Shown here piece after piece: positions 6,463 to 8,655 of a stretch of 8,655 nucleotides of DNA. The position numbers and the translations under genes are program-made. Every line of letters begins with the position of its first letter. Within the stretch, counting starts at the first letter, position 1. The stretch comes from a bacterium (GTDB lineage Bacteria > SZUA-79 > Acidulodesulfobacterales > Acidulodesulfobacteraceae), in the NCBI GenBank assembly GCA_021821565.1, contig JAKACI010000049.1, positions 1-8,655 on the forward strand, read 5' to 3'. The notes beneath the pieces are model-generated. The model was not told where the DNA came from and ran no database searches. It worked only from the letters and a program-made list of their open reading frames with translations.

Positions 6463-6477
6463 ATTATAGTATAATAT
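6461..6477. promoter_or_regulatory. 17-bp palindrome between the rubredoxin genes
   Basis: ATATTATA, G, TATAATAT is a perfect 8+1+8 inverted repeat that includes a TATAAT hexamer at 6470-6475. It may be an operator or promoter of the second rubredoxin gene or a weak hairpin after the first. No matching -35 element was seen, so the role is uncertain. The remainder of 6440-6626 holds a 7-bp inverted pair (AAAGTTA 6559-6565, TAACTTT 6592-6598) and the ribosome-binding site at 6612-6618. Confidence 0.3.
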
Positions 6478-6626
6478 TAATTATTGTTCACGATTTTAAA
6501 AAACATATTTATGTATCAAAAAACAATCAACTATTCTCATACTCATAAACGAGGTCTTAAAGTTATAAAAAATTACAAATAATTAAAAAACTAACTTTTA
6601 ATTAAACTCAATGGAGGATTTAAATA

Positions 6627-6785
6627 ATGGATGAATACCAGTGTGAAGTTTGCGGATACGTTTACAACCCTGAAAACGGAGACAGTATAGGCGAAATTCC
6701 TCCTGGAACTCCTTTCGAAGAACTTCCAGATGATTGGGTTTGTCCTGTATGCGGCGCCGATAAAACACATTTTTTCAAATTATAA
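6627..6785 (+). CDS. Canonical rubredoxin (52 aa)
   Basis: This small iron electron-transfer protein is likely a donor to oxidoreductases such as rubrerythrin-type or oxygen-reducing flavoproteins in anaerobes; no partner is in the window. It has C6-x2-C9-G-Y-V-Y at the first knuckle and C39-P-V-C42-G at the second, with the conserved aromatics Y11, Y13, F30, W37 and F49. Length is normal for the family. TGGAGGA at 6612-6618 lies eight bases before the ATG. The stop codon is two bases from the ATG of the deoxyhypusine-synthase-like gene, so the two are almost certainly co-transcribed. It shares a 21-base identical stretch (6695-6715 against 6334-6354) with the upstream rubredoxin gene, supporting tandem duplication. 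Identification is secure. Confidence 0.95.
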   Translation: MDEYQCEVCGYVYNPENGDSIGEIPPGTPFEELPDDWVCPVCGADKTHFFKL

Positions 6786-6787
6786 AA

Positions 6788-7726
6788 ATGAATATAAATC
6801 CCATAGATAATAAAAATATAAGAACATATTTCCTTAAAGACCGTCCTTCTAAAGTAAATATAGAATCTTTTTCTAAAAGATTTAACAAAGGCGGTTCTTT
6901 TTCGGATTTCATCAAAATACTTCCGGATTATTTAGCCGCAAAAGATATTAATGAACTTTCGGAAGAAATAATAAAACGACACCGGCAAGGCTCTTTAATC
7001 GCTATAGGTATGGGTGCGCATGTTATAAAAGTAGGTCTTGCTCCAATTTTAATCCATTTAATGGAAATTGGCTTAATAAACAGCATTGCTTTAAACGGAG
7101 CCGGCATAATACATGATTTTGAGATAAGCTATAGCGGAAAAACATCCGAAGATGTATCGGCAGAGATAGGCAACGGACTTTTCGGTATGGCAAAAGATAC
7201 CGCCGAATTTCTTAACGGCGCTATCAGCGAAGGCGCTGCCGAAAACAAAGGAATAGGCGAAAGTATAGGGAAGTTTATTTATAACTCTGACTTTAAAAAT
7301 AAAAATTTAAGTATTATAGCTAAAGCTTACGAACTTAATGTACCCGTCACGGTTCATGTAACCGTCGGAGCAGATATTATACATATGCATCCTTCGGCAG
7401 ACGGCGAAGCAATCGGAAAATCAAGTCTTATAGATTTTAAGAAATTTACGGGGATTGTTTCTAAACTTGAAGGGGGCGTATATATAAATATCGGATCGGC
7501 TGTAACTATGCCTGAAATATTTCTTAAAGCAATAACGCTTTCAAGAAATGTAGGATTTACAATTAATAATATTGTCACGGCTAATATGGATTTTATTCAA
7601 CATTATAGACCAAATGTAAACGTGCTCAGAAGACCTACCCAAAAAGGAGGGAGATTTTTTGCGCTTACGGGACATCATGAAATCATGCTGCCTTTATTAT
7701 ATTCAATGCTGATTGACAAATTTTAA
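6788..7726 (+). CDS. Deoxyhypusine-synthase-like protein of unknown function
   Basis: The 312-aa product follows the layout of the deoxyhypusine synthase fold, an NAD-binding Rossmann-like family. GMGAHVIK (74-81) and NGAGIIHDFE (103-112) sit where the synthase has its NAD-pocket glycines. HVTVGADIIHMHP (190-202) aligns with the PALTDGSLG region of the human enzyme. NIGSAVTMPEIF (234-245) aligns with its LGGG helix, and LTGHHEIMLPLL (293-304) with its final strand and helix. The lysine motif of true synthases (SWGK) is not recognisable; this area reads RPNVNVLRRPTQKGGR. Bacteria generally lack the eIF5A substrate, so hypusine formation is unlikely. The repeated conserved His/Asp residues (H109, D110, H199, H201, H272, H296, H297) suggest a binding or catalytic site of another kind. 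The ATG has no ribosome-binding site and follows the rubredoxin stop by two bases, implying translational coupling. Fold assignment comes from alignment by eye. Confidence 0.7.
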   Translation: MNINPIDNKNIRTYFLKDRPSKVNIESFSKRFNKGGSFSDFIKILPDYLAAKDINELSEEIIKRHRQGSLIAIGMGAHVIKVGLAPILIHLMEIGLINSIALNGAGIIHDFEISYSGKTSEDVSAEIGNGLFGMAKDTAEFLNGAISEGAAENKGIGESIGKFIYNSDFKNKNLSIIAKAYELNVPVTVHVTVGADIIHMHPSADGEAIGKSSLIDFKKFTGIVSKLEGGVYINIGSAVTMPEIFLKAITLSRNVGFTINNIVTANMDFIQHYRPNVNVLRRPTQKGGRFFALTGHHEIMLPLLYSMLIDKF

Positions 7727-7739
7727 TATATATTCTAAT

Positions 7740-7779
7740 ATATAGCAAATATTTAATAAATTTTATTTTGATGCTATAT
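7740..7779 (+). terminator. Weak hairpin after the deoxyhypusine-synthase-like gene
   Basis: ATATAGCA (7740-7747) pairs with TGCTATAT (7772-7779) in an 8-bp stem with a 24-base A/T loop, 13 bases after the stop codon. There is no following T-tract, so it is at best a processing or stabilising hairpin and not a standard intrinsic terminator. Confidence 0.25.
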
Positions 7780-7814
7780 TAAATTAAATTAAAGCTATAT
7801 CTAATTAAATTAAT
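7773..7814 (+). repeat. Two tandem copies of a 21-bp unit
   Basis: Copies at 7773-7793 and 7794-7814 both begin GCTATAT and continue as AATTAAATTAA-type sequence, matching at 18 of 21 positions by hand. The first copy supplies the right arm of the hairpin at 7740-7779. No function is known. Confidence 0.65.
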
Positions 7815-7831
7815 TTAAATTAAAGATTAAA

Positions 7832-7837
7832 AAGGTG
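7832..7837 (+). promoter_or_regulatory. Shine-Dalgarno sequence supporting the long DsbA-like form
   Basis: AAGGTG ends seven bases before the ATG at 7845. The internal in-frame ATG at 7983, which would give a textbook signal peptide, has no such sequence upstream. This site is the main reason for choosing 7845. Confidence 0.55.
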
Positions 7838-7844
7838 TGCTAAA

Positions 7845-8655
7845 ATGAAGCATTATAACAATTTTCAAAATTATTATAATAATAATTACAAAAATAAATT
7901 CATAGATTTAATGCCAAAAATCAGCCAATCAGATTGTAATGATTGTAATACATATTATTTGCCATATACATATACTAATTCTATGAAAGGTATTTTTAAA
8001 CATAAAAATATACCGTTAATATATATAATATTTATTATAGCATCTATACTATTTTTTATAAATATTTCAAAAGCGTCTGCTTATACCCGCGCTAACTTAA
8101 CTCAAACTTCAATTAAACATATTGTTAACAATCAGAGAGCACAAGGCAACCCCAACGCAAATATAACTATTGTAGAATATTCAGATTATCAGTGTCCATG
8201 GTGTAGAAAATTTGAAGAATTAGATTTGCCGCATTTAATTAAAAACTTCGTCAAAACAGGAAAGGTATATTTGATTTTCAGAGATTTTCCTTTAACTATG
8301 ATGCATCCTTATGCGTTTAAAGCTGCGGAATATGCCGATTGTTCAGCTCTTCAAGGCTCTACGGATAATAACAAGTATCTTAAAATAAGAAGTATTTTAT
8401 ATAAGTATCAATTAAAATGGGGCGCAATCGGAGATATCTATTATTTTTTGCAAAAAAATGATAGAGGAATATTAAATATGAAAAAAGAGCAATCTTGCGT
8501 AAAGCATAATCTGACTAATAATTTAATTAGACAAAATATGCAAAAAGGCACTATGCTAGGAGTTACAGGTACTCCTACATTTTTTATATACAACGGTCTG
8601 CAACTAGTAAAAACTATAAGAGGATATATGCCTTGGAATAAATTAAACAAAATAT
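7845..8655 (+). CDS. DsbA-family thiol-disulfide oxidoreductase, membrane-targeted, 3' end cut by window
   Basis: A thioredoxin-fold protein expected outside the cytoplasm, making or rearranging disulfides. The 270 visible residues hold a polar Asn/Tyr-rich N-terminus (1-55), one hydrophobic segment (about 57-73) followed by SKASA (75-79), which resembles a signal peptidase site, then a DsbA-type domain. Its active site is C117-P-W-C120 after EYSDYQ, and the cis-proline loop is GTPTFF with P244. Further cysteines C166 and C218 lie in the helical insert, as in many relatives. The final helix has begun, so few residues are probably missing at the edge. C31-x2-C34 precedes the membrane segment. 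If translation starts at the internal ATG (7983, M47), the protein has an ordinary signal peptide and lacks this pair. The gene follows the deoxyhypusine-synthase-like gene by 118 bases on the same strand and could be co-transcribed. Family is firm; start is not. Confidence 0.85.
   Translation, partial: MKHYNNFQNYYNNNYKNKFIDLMPKISQSDCNDCNTYYLPYTYTNSMKGIFKHKNIPLIYIIFIIASILFFINISKASAYTRANLTQTSIKHIVNNQRAQGNPNANITIVEYSDYQCPWCRKFEELDLPHLIKNFVKTGKVYLIFRDFPLTMMHPYAFKAAEYADCSALQGSTDNNKYLKIRSILYKYQLKWGAIGDIYYFLQKNDRGILNMKKEQSCVKHNLTNNLIRQNMQKGTMLGVTGTPTFFIYNGLQLVKTIRGYMPWNKLNKI

Noticed and set aside
7354..7578. Minus-strand 74-aa open frame inside the deoxyhypusine-synthase-like gene
   Set aside because: It lies antisense to a gene with conserved motifs and has no independent support.
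8441..8650. Minus-strand 69-aa open frame near the right edge
   Set aside because: It is antisense to the DsbA-like gene, whose cis-proline loop and final helix are encoded there.

Overview
The window is a very AT-rich piece of a bacterial chromosome. Intergenic DNA is almost entirely A/T, codons are strongly A/T-ending, and proteins carry many Asn/Lys/Ile runs. All recognisable genes are ordinary bacterial families: a DksA/TraR regulator, two peptide-type ABC ATPases, arginyl-tRNA synthetase, two rubredoxins, a deoxyhypusine-synthase-like protein and a DsbA-like thiol oxidoreductase. The rubredoxins fit an anaerobe or microaerophile. The DksA plus the deoxyhypusine-synthase-like protein would fit a low-GC lineage of the former Deltaproteobacteria, but that placement is inference from gene content only. 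No tRNA, rRNA, CRISPR array or intact mobile element was seen.

Layout. A dksA-family gene lies at 239-805 on the + strand. It converges on a minus-strand block running right to left: argS (5795-3195), an OppD/DppD-type ATPase (3099-2110) and an OppF/DppF-type ATPase (1989-1000). The convergent gap at 806-999 is clearly richer in G+C than its surroundings and remains unexplained. A 428-bp divergent intergenic region (5796-6223) separates argS from a plus-strand block: an atypical 71-aa rubredoxin (6224-6439, TTG start), a canonical 52-aa rubredoxin (6627-6785), a deoxyhypusine-synthase-fold protein two bases further on (6788-7726), and a membrane-targeted DsbA-family protein that runs off the right edge (7845-8655).

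How the genes may work together. The two ATPases would form the heterodimeric motor of a peptide or nickel-type ABC importer, but no permease or binding protein is present here. The second rubredoxin and the deoxyhypusine-synthase-like gene are so tightly spaced that co-transcription and translational coupling are likely. With the neighbouring rubredoxin and DsbA-like genes they make a redox-flavoured cluster.

The points most worth a second look are: (i) the rubredoxin pair, in which the upstream copy keeps all four iron-binding cysteines but loses both knuckle glycines; (ii) the linked deoxyhypusine-synthase-like protein with no recognisable catalytic lysine context; (iii) an ArgS enlarged by about 200-300 residues through three long Asn/Asp/Lys/Glu-rich insertions; and (iv) the G+C-rich island at the convergent junction.
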